A DNA stretch of 41,996 bases from Syntrophobacteraceae bacterium (GCA_003165235.1 PLSV01000401.1:1-41996), one strand, 5' to 3'. Counted from the stretch's first letter, positions 1-9,211 are shown. Numbers and translations are program-made. Notes: generated by a model not told the origin, from the letters alone.

Positions 1-14
1 CATTTGCCCCCCGA

Positions 15-151
15 ACCCTCACTATGATCGGGTTCGCGTTGAACCTTCCAACCCATGTCGGATGCTTCAATTTCGGCGTCCGATCTTTTGTGAGGACGCA
101 CCCTCACTATGATCGGGTTCGCGTTGAACCTTCCAACCCATGTCGGATGCT
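15..151. repeat. 52-bp direct repeat, two copies
   Basis: Bases 15-66 recur as bases 100-151 with no difference that I can see, start to start 85 bp apart. The second copy begins ACCCTCAC (100-107), and GTGAGGGT follows at 165-172, so an 8-bp inverted pair brackets the second copy plus 21 bp. This could be the edge of a small mobile element or a local duplication. Two copies with a 33-bp gap are too few to call an array. Confidence 0.8.
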
Positions 152-491
152 GGACCTGAACGAAGTGAGGGTCCACCGGAATGACGAAATCATTAGCAAT
201 TTTAAGGCGTTTTTCCCACCAGAGAACCCTTTTTCATCACCCTGCTGGAGTTTCTTTCTCCTTCAAGATCAATACATCTTCTGCCGATTCATAAACGGTG
301 CAAAGCGGGACTTCGGTCCTCGGGATGGTTGCAGTCTGAACTCACCCGATCCTATGCTGAGACCGCCGAGGACGAGGTTAGAATGCGATGTGTTCAGTCT
401 TGAAAACAATGCACTGAAACAAACCGGCGAGGGAAGTGGCCTGATCCAGAACCCAAGATCGACCGGTCGGCATGCGAGGAAGAAATCTCTC

Positions 492-529
492 CCAGCATGG
501 CGAGTATTTGTAAATTTGCCCCATGCTGG
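492..529. repeat. Short inverted repeat (9-bp arms)
   Basis: CCAGCATGG at 492-500 is matched by its reverse complement CCATGCTGG at 521-529, with a 20-nt loop. It lies about 90 bp before the cobalamin-binding gene. It could be an operator or a scattered palindromic repeat. No T-run follows, so it does not look like a terminator. Confidence 0.5.
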
Positions 530-618
530 TATATAAGGGGCACAGATCAAACCGATCCGCTCTGAAGGATCTGCAAGTTGCGTTCCTGAACCATTTTTTA
601 TTGAATAGCAGGTGAATC

Positions 619-1332
619 ATGGGATCAAGTGGTGACCGGATGGGAGCTAACCATGAGTCGATTGATAGTAATCATGTGGAACTCGATACCTATGCCCACT
701 ACCTGAAGTCACTCATTGCCGGAAATGAGCTCCAGTGCCGAAGTATTGTGGAAGAATGCATAAGCGCTCAATTACCGATCAGAGTGATGTATGAACAATT
801 GTTGCGCCGCTCGCTATACGAGGTAGGTGAGTTATGGGAGTCCAATAAGATCAGCATCGCCACAGAAAAAGCGGCGACTGCTATCACGGAGGGCCTCATG
901 AACTATCTCTTTCCTCGAATCATTTCGCCGACGCGCACTCAGAAGAAGGCGGTCATCGCCGCGGTGGAAAACGAGGCGCATCAAGTAGGCGCCAGAATGG
1001 TGGCCGATGTTTTTGAGATGCATGGTTGGGATAGTTTTTTTCTGGGCGCAAACACTCCCACATCTCAACTGGTCCGCCTTGTCAAGGAAAAGAATCCGGA
1101 TGTCGTGGCGTTGTCGCTAATCGTCCATTTTCATATTGAACAATTAGACCAAGCCATCAGGACTTTGACTCATGAGTTTGACGGATTGCCCGTTCTGGTA
1201 GGTGGGCAGGCCTTTCGCTACGGAGGAAAATCGGTAGTGAATAAATACCCAGGTGTGAGTTATGTTTCAAGCTTGGAGGATCTGGAGAGTTGGATAATTG
1301 AGTCTGCCAAATCAAAGCTTCACGCGCCCTGA
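619..1332 (+). CDS. Cobalamin (B12)-binding domain protein, probable sensor or regulator
   Basis: The 237-aa protein has a helical cap-type domain (about 25-105) followed by a Rossmann-like B12-binding domain (about 108-230). This is the two-part layout of methionine-synthase-type and CarH/AerR-type B12 proteins. The lower-ligand motif is E119-A-H121-Q-V-G124, a variant of D/ExHxxG, so His121 is the expected cobalt ligand. In the cap, W73 is followed nine residues later by E83-K84. Light-sensing CarH proteins have Trp-x9-Glu-His, so the His is replaced by Lys here. There is no DNA-binding or catalytic domain, so it may act through the histidine kinase that starts about 50 bp downstream. The ATG follows GCAGGTG at good spacing. 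Membership of the B12-binding fold is well supported; what it senses (light, redox or cobalamin) is inference. Confidence 0.85.
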   Translation: MGSSGDRMGANHESIDSNHVELDTYAHYLKSLIAGNELQCRSIVEECISAQLPIRVMYEQLLRRSLYEVGELWESNKISIATEKAATAITEGLMNYLFPRIISPTRTQKKAVIAAVENEAHQVGARMVADVFEMHGWDSFFLGANTPTSQLVRLVKEKNPDVVALSLIVHFHIEQLDQAIRTLTHEFDGLPVLVGGQAFRYGGKSVVNKYPGVSYVSSLEDLESWIIESAKSKLHAP

Positions 1333-1384
1333 TACATCGGCTTTGCCCTGAAATCCAGGGGGATTGAGAAAGGCGATCTTTAGA

Positions 1385-2578
1385 ATGATTGGTTGGATGG
1401 AAAATATCTCGCCTTTTGGGCTTGAGTTGCTAGACACTGCTCTGAACGAGAGCGCCTCTTTCTGTGTTGCGGTGTTTTCCGAATCTGGAGAGGTGTTGCA
1501 TGCCAATAAGGGCATGCGGGAGCTTTTTCGAATCGAGGCAAACGGGGAGTGGCAGCCTGCAGATTTGCTGACTCCTGCTTTTGAAAGGCTTATGTCGATG
1601 CCGGATTCGGATGAAGCCGTCTTCGAAGGGCTTTTTACCTTTGGCAACGGACTCGATGTCTTTCGCAACATCAAGGGTAAAGCCTACCGAAGAGAAAACA
1701 AGTTATTCATTATTGGTGAATTCAATGTCTCTGAACTGGAGAACCTGAATCTGCGCATAAGCGCCTCTAATCAAGAAATCAATAATCTCCAGAGGGAATT
1801 AATCAAAGAGAAGCTCACGCTTGAGAGCACCTACGCCCAACTGCAGTCTGCATACGATTTAACTCGTGAGGCAGTTGCAACAAAAGACAAGTTTTTTTCA
1901 ATCATCGCCCATGACCTTCGGAATTCTTTTCAAATACTTATTGCAGGGGCTGAATTGTTGATGCTGGAGTCCATTCGCACATCTCCAGCTAAAGTGCTGG
2001 CTCGTGGTGAGAGTATGTATCAAGCGTCACAATCTGCGTTGGATCTTCTCAATAATTTGCTGACCTGGGCAAGATCACAGACTGGAACGATTCAGTATCG
2101 ACCCCAAGAATTGAATCTGTTCGCCGCCGTGCACAGGGCAATGCATCCACTATTGAATAAAGCTGAGACAAAAAACATAATTATTGACGTCCATATTTCT
2201 GAAAACCTGTCGGTCTTCGCTGACCATGACATGTTAAATACGATTCTAATGAACCTGCTCGGCAATGCGCTAAAATTCTGCCGCAAAGGTGATTCGGTGA
2301 CAGTTGCCGCGCGAGACGATGGCCACCATGTAACGGTTTCCTTTTGTGACACAGGTGTTGGGATGGATAATCAAATGCTGGAGCAGTTATTTGGCTTGGG
2401 CAACCAGCGCAAAAGCACAGGAACAGATGGAGAGCAGGGAACCGGCCTTGGCCTTGTTCTATGCAAGGAGTTTGTGGAAAGAAATGGTGGAAAGATCTGG
2501 GCACAAAGCTCAGTGGGCAAAGGTTCCATCTTTTCATTTACTTTGCCGAAGCTTGGTCTGGCTAATTCATCCGAATAA
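1385..2578 (+). CDS. PAS-domain sensor histidine kinase, soluble
   Basis: This is a histidine kinase of about 397 aa with no membrane segment. An N-terminal PAS-like region (about 10-110) is followed by a coiled coil (about 115-165) and a HisKA domain with the H-box SIIAHDLRN (His176). A HATPase domain follows, with an N-box (NLLGNALKF), a G1 box (DTGVGMD) and a G2 box (GTGLGL). The start is uncertain. ATG 1385 is used here; a TTG at 1364 is also in frame, but its GGGGG stretch lies only about one base away. It sits about 50 bp after the cobalamin-binding gene on the same strand, so the two are probably co-transcribed. I infer that the B12 protein feeds into this kinase. No cognate response regulator is adjacent, since the next gene is more than 900 bp away. 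Confidence 0.88.
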   Translation: MIGWMENISPFGLELLDTALNESASFCVAVFSESGEVLHANKGMRELFRIEANGEWQPADLLTPAFERLMSMPDSDEAVFEGLFTFGNGLDVFRNIKGKAYRRENKLFIIGEFNVSELENLNLRISASNQEINNLQRELIKEKLTLESTYAQLQSAYDLTREAVATKDKFFSIIAHDLRNSFQILIAGAELLMLESIRTSPAKVLARGESMYQASQSALDLLNNLLTWARSQTGTIQYRPQELNLFAAVHRAMHPLLNKAETKNIIIDVHISENLSVFADHDMLNTILMNLLGNALKFCRKGDSVTVAARDDGHHVTVSFCDTGVGMDNQMLEQLFGLGNQRKSTGTDGEQGTGLGLVLCKEFVERNGGKIWAQSSVGKGSIFSFTLPKLGLANSSE

Positions 2579-3495
2579 TGTATGAAAATGGTTGAGGTTC
2601 ATGCCACACCATCCTTAAGTTACTGATAGTGTTGAATAAAGTTAAGTAATGAGAGGATCGGCTGCGTGCCTGCGGAGGACTAAGGCAATTTTGTTGGCTG
2701 GCTCAGGAAGACATGAAGGGCAGTTATAATTTTCACCTCAAATATTCAACATTCCTCTCCTCGAAAAAACGAAGTTCAGAAATACTCAAGTTTTGCAAAT
2801 CATATCTGGATTTGGGTGTCCTGTTTCGGAAGTCGTGCGTATAGGTCAGGGCAGGAATCTGCGATCGGGAAAAGCTCGCGGCGCAGTGGGTTGATGACGC
2901 CTTGCCGTAGTTTGTAACTTTATGAAATTATAGGATAGGGCAGTTAGCGATCAAGTTACAATAGTTGAGAAGGGCTGGCGCGCTGGGCGTAAACCTTCCA
3001 TGTAGCCGGTATCAATGCCATTTTACGGTAGCCCAACGCGCCCATGATGCTACCTTGAAGGTCTATTGCAGTCAATCTTTTTTTCACCTCATCTGCGAGG
3101 CCCCGCCAGGCGGAACACGTTGTGAGATCCGGCGGCGGCTGTCCCAAGCCGAGCCGGGTTCCCTCCACAAGAAAAGCATTATGTGAAGCGAACCTGCCGC
3201 ACCCGAAATGCCTCCGCCATTTTGGCGCCTTGAAAACCAGATTCCCGGAGCTGAAATTCTCAGGTAGGATTCTAAAAACAAATCATATCTTGAAAAATCG
3301 CAAAGTTACGGCGTTGGCAAGCTGCCGCAACATTCCACGGAGGAGTGGACGGGGATTTCTGGGGTTTGTCACGTGCGGTGCAGGTAAGCCATTGAAGCTC
3401 CCCGACATGATGTGGTAGTCTAAAATTACCGAAAAGCTATTCCTTATCACCTTGCTCCATGGAGTTTCGGGGCGCGAGGATCGCAGGGGAACAAA
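2579..3495. other. 917-bp region without a recognised gene
   Basis: No long open frame with recognisable motifs is present on either strand. A reverse-strand frame at about 2956-3168 has protein-like composition, but I could not place it and it lacks a convincing start; it may be a gene fragment. A compact GC hairpin (CCGCCAGGCGG, 3103-3113) lies inside it. The region precedes a long kinase operon, so its promoter is probably here, but I see no box I would defend. Confidence 0.5.
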
Positions 3496-6198
3496 TTGAT
3501 TGACCCCTACCAACTATGCATGATGATGAAAAAGTCGCATATTGTGTCTGCTGCGCTGATGCTGTCACTGCTGTTGGCGCAGCCATTGAATGCGGTGGAA
3601 CCCAAAGAGACCAAACGGGTCTTGGTGCTCTACGGCGAGGACAAGGCGCACCCGGCTCACGAATTGAGCGATCAGGGGCTCCGCGTGGCATTCCGGTCAA
3701 GCCAGTTGTTCGATGTGCAGCTGTACCCCGAGTACCTGGATAATTCCCGGTTCGGCGGCGCCGGCCATGCCCAGACAGTGGCCGATTACCTGTGCCGCAA
3801 GTACACAGGCATAAAGATCGACGCCATCATCACCGTCTACCCGTCAGCCATTGACTTCCTGATGAGCGAGGAAGGCAACATCTTCCCCATGATGCCCATC
3901 GTCGCCAGTCAAGTCACCAGGACCACGGCCGAAAACTTGGAGCATTCCCCGTTGCGCCGCTTTATCACGGCCGTTGTGACAGCAGACAACAGCGCCATCC
4001 TGCTGGATACCGCCCTGCGATTGAGGCCCAGCACGCAACATGTCGCCCTGGTGGCCGGGGTTACCCCCAACGACTCTGCGACCGAGCAGGTCTTGCGCAA
4101 TGCTTTGAAACCCCATTTTGAAAAGCTCGAGTTGATCGACCTCACAAAGTTGCCGATGCAGGACATCTTGGCCCGGGTTGGTTCTCTTCCGCAAGACACC
4201 ATCGTCCTCTACTCGTCCATCTTCAAGGATGGTGATGGCCGGGGCTTCGTGCCTCGCGAAGCGCTCTCACTCGTATCCAGAGCCGCCAATGCGCCGGTGT
4301 TCGGCCTCTATGAGCCATTTCTGGGCTATGGCATCGTTGGGGGGCAGCTGGTGAGTTTCGAGCATCTGGGGAGGGAAACAGCCGCACTTGCGCTTCGCAT
4401 CTTGGGGGGTGAATCACCGGCATCCATCCCCTTCGGCGGAGAGGAGGCATACGTCAGTCTTTACGACTGGCGGGAGCTCAAACGCTGGAACATCCCCGAA
4501 ACCGCCGTGCCCCCCGGCAGCGAAATCCGCTACCGCGAACCTTCACTCTGGAGGGACTACAAGGGGACCATTGCAGGCATGATCGCTTTCATGGTCTTTG
4601 AGGCGTTTCTCATCCTGGTGCTTGTCATGAATCTCAGAATGCGTCGGAGGGCCGAGCGAGCTTTGATCGAGAGCGAAGAGAGCGTGAGGCTGGCGGTAAC
4701 TTCGGCCGGTGCTGGCCTGTGGAGCTTTGAAATGGGCACCGGGCATCTCTGGGCTACGGATAGGACCCGGGAGTTGTTCGGTTTTGCGCCGGACGAGGCA
4801 TTGAACTATGAGAAGTTCCTCGGTCCTATCCATCCTGAGGATCATGAGGGTGTTCGCCAATTTGTGCAGCAGACCGCTCAGTTGGGACACGAAACCAGGG
4901 TTGAATACCGCGTTGTGCTTCCTGACGGAACAGGTCGATGCCTCGCCTCCCTAGGTCGCTTTCAGAAAAGCTCGTCCGGGGGGCCGAACCGTTTCATGGG
5001 TGTTGCTGTCGACATCACCGAGCGTAAGCGGATTGAAAATGCGCTCTCCGAGTCAAGAGCGCAAATTCTCGCAGTGTTCGACAGCACAAACGACCTAATA
5101 TGGTCTGTGGACCCGGTAAACTTCGGAGTAGTTACCTGGAACAGTGCGTTGGGAGATTATTTTCTGAAAAACTTGGGGATCGAGCTGCGCGCCGGTATGA
5201 CCCCGGAGCAACTGGTGCCACCCGAGTTCGTCACCACCTGGAAGGAATTCTACTCGCGGGCTTTGCGGGATGGCTCTTTCACTACGGAATATTGCGTTGC
5301 CACCGGCACGATTATCCTTCTGATCTCTTTCAATCTTCTAAAGCGGGATGGGGAGGTGTTCGGGATATCGATATTCGGAAAGGATATCACGGATCGCAAA
5401 AAGGTTGAAGATGAGTTGCGCAGGCATCGCGCTAACCTGGAGGAACTCATCACAGAACGAACGGCTGAACTGACCGAGGCAAAAGAACAGGCTGAGGCTG
5501 CCGACAGGACCAAGTCTGTCTTTCTCGCCACAATGTCTCACGAGCTCCGTACGCCTCTCAATTCAATTATCGGCTTCACCGGAATTCTCCAGCAGGGGCT
5601 CAGTGGTCCTTTGAACGAAGATCAGAAGATACAACTCGGAATGGTACGTGAGAGTGGCGAGCACCTGCTCAACCTGATCAATGACGTCCTGGATATTTCA
5701 AAAATCGAGGCAGGACAGATGCAAGTCTCGATCAAGCCGTTTGATTTGCGTGAAGTGATCGAGCGAATCACTCAGAGCGCGAAACCTTTGGCGGAGAAAA
5801 AATGCATCGGGCTCGAAGTAGCGATTGCGCCGGACGTGGGGACGATCGCGAGCGATCTGAGGCGAGTTGAACAGATACTGCTTAATCTCATAAGTAATGG
5901 GATCAAGTTTACCGAGGAAGGCAGTGTTTACGTAGGGTGCTCGCTTCAGAACCAGGAAGTCCTGGTGCGTGTTATCGACACGGGGATAGGAATAAAAAGC
6001 GAGGACATGGAGCTGCTTTTTAAACCATTCCAACAGGTACATACCGGTTCTGAGCGGCATTTTGAGGGCACCGGACTTGGACTTTCGATTTGCAGGAAAC
6101 TGCTTAACTTGCTGGGGGGAAAAATAGAAGTGCAGAGTGAATGGGGCAAAGGGAGTACATTCAGTTTTACCCTCCCGGTCGAAAGGCGGCATACATGA
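3496..6198 (+). CDS. Membrane histidine kinase with periplasmic ABC-substrate-binding-like sensor and two PAS domains
   Basis: The 900-aa kinase has a signal segment (about 10-33) and a periplasmic region (about 35-345) resembling sugar- or ABC-type substrate-binding proteins. One membrane helix (about 358-381) is followed by PAS (about 398-518) and PAS (about 519-640). HisKA carries ATMSHELRTPLN with phospho-acceptor His682, and HATPase has its N-box near N797-N801 and DTGIG at 828-832. The start is taken at TTG 3496 because AGGGGA (3485-3490) is ideally spaced for it. ATG 3520 or 3526 would give a more usual signal peptide but lack a ribosome site. The stop overlaps the next gene's ATG (ATGA), so kinase and regulator are translationally coupled. 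The second PAS to HATPase part is paralogous to the kinase at 11091, and its 3' end is nearly identical to that copy. Confidence 0.92.
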   Translation: MIDPYQLCMMMKKSHIVSAALMLSLLLAQPLNAVEPKETKRVLVLYGEDKAHPAHELSDQGLRVAFRSSQLFDVQLYPEYLDNSRFGGAGHAQTVADYLCRKYTGIKIDAIITVYPSAIDFLMSEEGNIFPMMPIVASQVTRTTAENLEHSPLRRFITAVVTADNSAILLDTALRLRPSTQHVALVAGVTPNDSATEQVLRNALKPHFEKLELIDLTKLPMQDILARVGSLPQDTIVLYSSIFKDGDGRGFVPREALSLVSRAANAPVFGLYEPFLGYGIVGGQLVSFEHLGRETAALALRILGGESPASIPFGGEEAYVSLYDWRELKRWNIPETAVPPGSEIRYREPSLWRDYKGTIAGMIAFMVFEAFLILVLVMNLRMRRRAERALIESEESVRLAVTSAGAGLWSFEMGTGHLWATDRTRELFGFAPDEALNYEKFLGPIHPEDHEGVRQFVQQTAQLGHETRVEYRVVLPDGTGRCLASLGRFQKSSSGGPNRFMGVAVDITERKRIENALSESRAQILAVFDSTNDLIWSVDPVNFGVVTWNSALGDYFLKNLGIELRAGMTPEQLVPPEFVTTWKEFYSRALRDGSFTTEYCVATGTIILLISFNLLKRDGEVFGISIFGKDITDRKKVEDELRRHRANLEELITERTAELTEAKEQAEAADRTKSVFLATMSHELRTPLNSIIGFTGILQQGLSGPLNEDQKIQLGMVRESGEHLLNLINDVLDISKIEAGQMQVSIKPFDLREVIERITQSAKPLAEKKCIGLEVAIAPDVGTIASDLRRVEQILLNLISNGIKFTEEGSVYVGCSLQNQEVLVRVIDTGIGIKSEDMELLFKPFQQVHTGSERHFEGTGLGLSICRKLLNLLGGKIEVQSEWGKGSTFSFTLPVERRHT

Positions 6199-6581
6199 AA
6201 GGGAGAATCCTCTATATCGAGGACAACGAGCAGAATCTCTATCTGATTACCTATTTGCTCGAAAAAAACGGTTACGAGGTGTTTCAGGCGTGTGACGGCC
6301 CAGAGGGCGTCGAGGCTGCCGTCCTACACAAACCTGACATGATACTACTGGACATCCAGCTCTCCTCGATGGACGGCCATGCAGTTGCGCGTGCGTTGCG
6401 CACCAATCCCGACATGATCCTGATACCCATTGTGGCAGTTACATCCTACGCCATGGTCGGGGATCGCGATAAGACAATTAGCGCAGGCTGCTCCGGTATC
6501 ATTGAAAAGCCCATCAATCCGGACACATTTATGGCGCAAATAGAGGAGTATCTACTTAGGGGTGTTACTTTGACGGAGTAA
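6195..6581 (+). CDS. Single-domain response regulator (CheY/DivK-like)
   Basis: This is a 128-aa REC domain and nothing else. The acidic pocket (E9-D10), the phospho-acceptor Asp53 (in MILLDIQL) and the conserved Lys in a KP dipeptide near the C-terminus are all present. The start ATG at 6195 overlaps the kinase stop (ATGA), which fixes the start and implies coupled translation. With no output domain, it probably relays phosphate or binds a partner protein. The neighbouring regulator starts three bases after its stop, so the kinase likely serves two receivers. A paralogue lies at 13628. The first 58 bp are identical between the two copies, after which they diverge. Confidence 0.92.
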   Translation: MKGRILYIEDNEQNLYLITYLLEKNGYEVFQACDGPEGVEAAVLHKPDMILLDIQLSSMDGHAVARALRTNPDMILIPIVAVTSYAMVGDRDKTISAGCSGIIEKPINPDTFMAQIEEYLLRGVTLTE

Positions 6582-6584
6582 CAA

Positions 6585-8846
6585 ATGACGAAGATTCTGA
6601 TAGTAGACGACGACAGGCGAAATCTATATCTTCTGGAATCGATACTGAAAGCGTACGAGTTCGAAGTTATCTCGGCCGGAAACGGAGCAGAAGCTCTTGA
6701 ACTCGCACGAAAAAGCCTTCCGGATCTCGTTGTCACAGACATTTTCATGCCTGTTATGGACGGGTTCAAGCTATGCCAGAATTGGAAATCTGATAAGCAA
6801 CTGAGAAACATTCCTCTCATTTTCTATACAGCCACCTACACGGATCCCAAAGATGAAGAGTATGCGCTAAGCCTTGGCGCCGAACGATTCCTGGTCAAAC
6901 CGCAGCAACCGGAAGCACTGATAGGCGTGATACGCCAAGTTCTCGCTGATGGTGAGCAGGAGCGCTCGGATGCACCTGCTATACAAGAGGCCGAGTCGCT
7001 GCGGCAGTATAGCGAGGTGCTTTTTCGTAAACTCGAAGACAAGGTGCTGCAACTGGAGAGTGAAATAGCCGAGCGAAAACTTGCCGAGGAAATACTTCAG
7101 GAGAGCGAGGCCAAGTTTCGCTCTTACATCGAATCGTCACCTCTGGCTATTTTCGTTGCCGATCGAGAAGGCCGGTTGATTGATTTCAATCTTGCTGCCT
7201 CAGACCTTTTGGGCTATGACGCCGCGATTCTGAGGAACATGCACATCCTGGACCTCCATCCGGAAAGTGAGCGCGAGAATGTCCTTCGCAAATTAGCCAC
7301 TCTACTGGAAACGGGGCATGTTGAAACCGAGATCCGGGCAAAAAGATGCGACGGGAAAATAATCTGGGTTTCGTTGCATGTTGTCATGACCTCGGATCGA
7401 TTTTCCTTAGGCTATTGTCAGGACATAACCGAGCACAGGTTGATGCAGGAGCACATCACTGCGGCCGCAGAGCAATGGCAGGCTACATTTGATTCGATTC
7501 AGGACCAGGTCATGATTCTGGATACCAAGTTCCGGGTGCTTCGAGCCAACGATGCAGCGCTCTCTTTCTTAGGCTTGCCATTAAGCGAGCTTCCGGCCAG
7601 CCGCTGCCATAATCTGATGCACGGGACCGACGGGAGCGTGGCGCGGTGCCCGGTTGAGAAGGCTCTGCAGACCGGGCGCCACGCAGACGCGGAAATCTTT
7701 CATAAGGGGAAAAATGCATGGCTGCTGGTCTCCGCCGACCCGATCCTAGATGCAACCGGAAACTTACTGGGCGTGGTACACACGGCAAAAGACATCTCCG
7801 AGCGTAAGCAGATGGAGGGACTGCTGCAAAGCAGGATCACGGAGATCGAGAAGCTCAAAAAACAACTGGAACATGAGAATATCTCTTTGCGGGATGAAGT
7901 AAGACTCCTATCCCCGCATTCGGAGATAGTTGCCCAAAGCCCCGCTATGCAGCAGATACTCTTCCAGGTCCAGCAGGTGGCCCCGACGGACTCCACGGTG
8001 CTGATCACTGGTGAGACAGGCACCGGCAAGGAACTGATAGCTCAAGCAATACATAATCTCAGTAACCGGAAGGCTCTGCCAATGGTTACAGTCAATTGCG
8101 CATCCCTTCCTCCTTCGCTGATCGAGTCTGAACTGTTCGGGCGTGAAAAGGGAGCCTACACGGGCGCAATGTCGCGAATGGTTGGCCGGTTCGAGATAGC
8201 CGACAGGTCCACGATTTTGCTGGATGAGATAGGTGATCTCCCTTTAGAGATACAGGCTAAACTCCTCCGTGTCCTGGAGGATCGCCGCTTCGAACGCCTA
8301 GGCTCTACAAAATCCATATCAGTCAACGTCCGCGTCGTCGCGTCCACCAACCGGAACCTCGAGCAGATGGTTCAGACGGACAAGTTCCGAAAGGATCTGT
8401 ACTATCGTCTGAAGGTCTTCCCGATAATCATCCCACCGCTTCGCACGCGCCCTGAAGATATCCCCCTTCTGGCCTGGTCGTTCATTCACCATTTCGAGAA
8501 GCGGATGGGAAAATACATCCAGAGTATTCCAAAGAAGCGCCTGGAGGCACTGGTACACTATTCCTGGCCCGGCAATGCCAGGGAACTCCGCAATTTCATC
8601 GAACATGCGATGATCGTAAGCTCGGGCCCAAGCCTGGAAATGCTCCCCCCTGTACTTACCACGCAGGAGATGTTAGGCGATGGGGAGAAACTCGAAGACC
8701 TCGAGCGCGGGCACATCCTGCGCGTGCTGGAGGAAACCGGCTGGCGAGTATCTGCCAGGGGCGGGGCCGCCGAAATACTGGGGCTCAAGCCTACCACGCT
8801 GGAAGCAAGAATGAAAAAACTGGGGATCCGCAGACCAAGGCAGTAG
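6585..8846 (+). CDS. Sigma-54-dependent response regulator (REC-PAS-PAS-AAA+-Fis HTH)
   Basis: This 753-aa activator begins with a REC domain (about 1-125, phospho-acceptor Asp52). A short coiled segment, PAS (about 166-285), PAS (about 286-405) and another coiled coil follow. The sigma-54 interaction AAA+ domain (about 445-680) has Walker A GETGTGKE at 476-483. The sigma-54-contacting loop is GAYTGA at 523-528, with Tyr replacing the commoner Phe. Walker B-type LLDEIGDL follows. The C-terminus (about 705-753) is a Fis-type helix-turn-helix ending LKPTTLEARMKKLGIRRP. It belongs to the operon that starts at 3496 and probably opens sigma-54 promoters when phosphorylated. Two tandem palindromes lie immediately after its stop, with a sigma-54-like promoter beyond, so the next cluster is the best candidate target. 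Confidence 0.95.
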   Translation: MTKILIVDDDRRNLYLLESILKAYEFEVISAGNGAEALELARKSLPDLVVTDIFMPVMDGFKLCQNWKSDKQLRNIPLIFYTATYTDPKDEEYALSLGAERFLVKPQQPEALIGVIRQVLADGEQERSDAPAIQEAESLRQYSEVLFRKLEDKVLQLESEIAERKLAEEILQESEAKFRSYIESSPLAIFVADREGRLIDFNLAASDLLGYDAAILRNMHILDLHPESERENVLRKLATLLETGHVETEIRAKRCDGKIIWVSLHVVMTSDRFSLGYCQDITEHRLMQEHITAAAEQWQATFDSIQDQVMILDTKFRVLRANDAALSFLGLPLSELPASRCHNLMHGTDGSVARCPVEKALQTGRHADAEIFHKGKNAWLLVSADPILDATGNLLGVVHTAKDISERKQMEGLLQSRITEIEKLKKQLEHENISLRDEVRLLSPHSEIVAQSPAMQQILFQVQQVAPTDSTVLITGETGTGKELIAQAIHNLSNRKALPMVTVNCASLPPSLIESELFGREKGAYTGAMSRMVGRFEIADRSTILLDEIGDLPLEIQAKLLRVLEDRRFERLGSTKSISVNVRVVASTNRNLEQMVQTDKFRKDLYYRLKVFPIIIPPLRTRPEDIPLLAWSFIHHFEKRMGKYIQSIPKKRLEALVHYSWPGNARELRNFIEHAMIVSSGPSLEMLPPVLTTQEMLGDGEKLEDLERGHILRVLEETGWRVSARGGAAEILGLKPTTLEARMKKLGIRRPRQ

Positions 8847-8882
8847 TCCCAATAGATTGGGAATTTTCCCAAAATATTGGGG
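8847..8882. promoter_or_regulatory. Two tandem palindromes, probable activator binding sites (UAS)
   Basis: TCCCAATAGATTGGGA (8847-8862) is a perfect palindrome of 7-bp arms around AG. A related site, CCCAAAATATTGGG, follows at 8868-8881. The two start about 20 bp apart, or two helical turns, so dimers would lie on the same face. They begin right after the stop codon of the sigma-54 activator and about 100-135 bp upstream of a sigma-54-type promoter, the usual position for enhancer sites. Binding by the Fis-type HTH of the 6585 gene product is inference. Confidence 0.65.
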
Positions 8883-8980
8883 AGACATCCAGCCAACAAC
8901 TCTCCATCAACCAAGGCCTATCCAGGTAAAATTCTCCAGATTCAAGTACCTTACAACATCTTTTCCTTCACTTTTTTGCC

Positions 8981-8996
8981 TGGCATCAATTTCGCT
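8981..8996 (+). promoter_or_regulatory. Candidate sigma-54 (-24/-12) promoter
   Basis: TGGCATCAATTTCGCT keeps the invariant GG (8982-8983) and GC (8994-8995) separated by exactly ten bases. It departs from the consensus TGGCAC-N5-TTGCW at one position in each box. With the tandem palindromes 100-135 bp upstream, the layout is that of an enhancer-dependent promoter. Transcription would start near 9008 and run into the broken monooxygenase-family gene and the envelope genes beyond. Confidence 0.5.
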
Positions 8997-9211
8997 AAAT
9001 TGATCGGTCAAAGCGGAGTCAATTCCGATTAAATCGAAGGGCGGGGGCATCGACCCAGCCTGCCACAGGTAATGGCATAGCGCTGATCACCAGCATTCTC
9101 TCCTCCCTTATGGGGGGCGATTGTGTGTCGCCCTGCGGATTATCTTGTCTGATCTTTTTCGAGAACAAAAGCGACCTGAATCTTTCACCGGGCTGTAATG
9201 GAAGGACAGAG

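Larger units (their letters stand above)
1..618. other. Intergenic region with repeats, no convincing gene
   Basis: No open frame here looks like a protein I recognise. The region holds a 52-bp direct repeat (15-66 and 100-151) and a short inverted repeat (492-500 with 521-529). A purine-rich ribosome binding site (GCAGGTG, 608-614) sits just before the cobalamin-binding gene. The open frame at 24-536 runs straight through the direct repeat and is taken as fortuitous. Confidence 0.6.

Noticed and set aside
15-151. Possible CRISPR
   Set aside because: Only two 52-bp units with one 33-bp gap, no third repeat and no cas genes.
24-536. 170-codon + strand frame at the window start
   Set aside because: It crosses both copies of the direct repeat and shows no family pattern or ribosome site.
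2956-3168. Reverse-strand transposase-like fragment
   Set aside because: Protein-like composition but no motif I can name, so it is only noted in the gap description.
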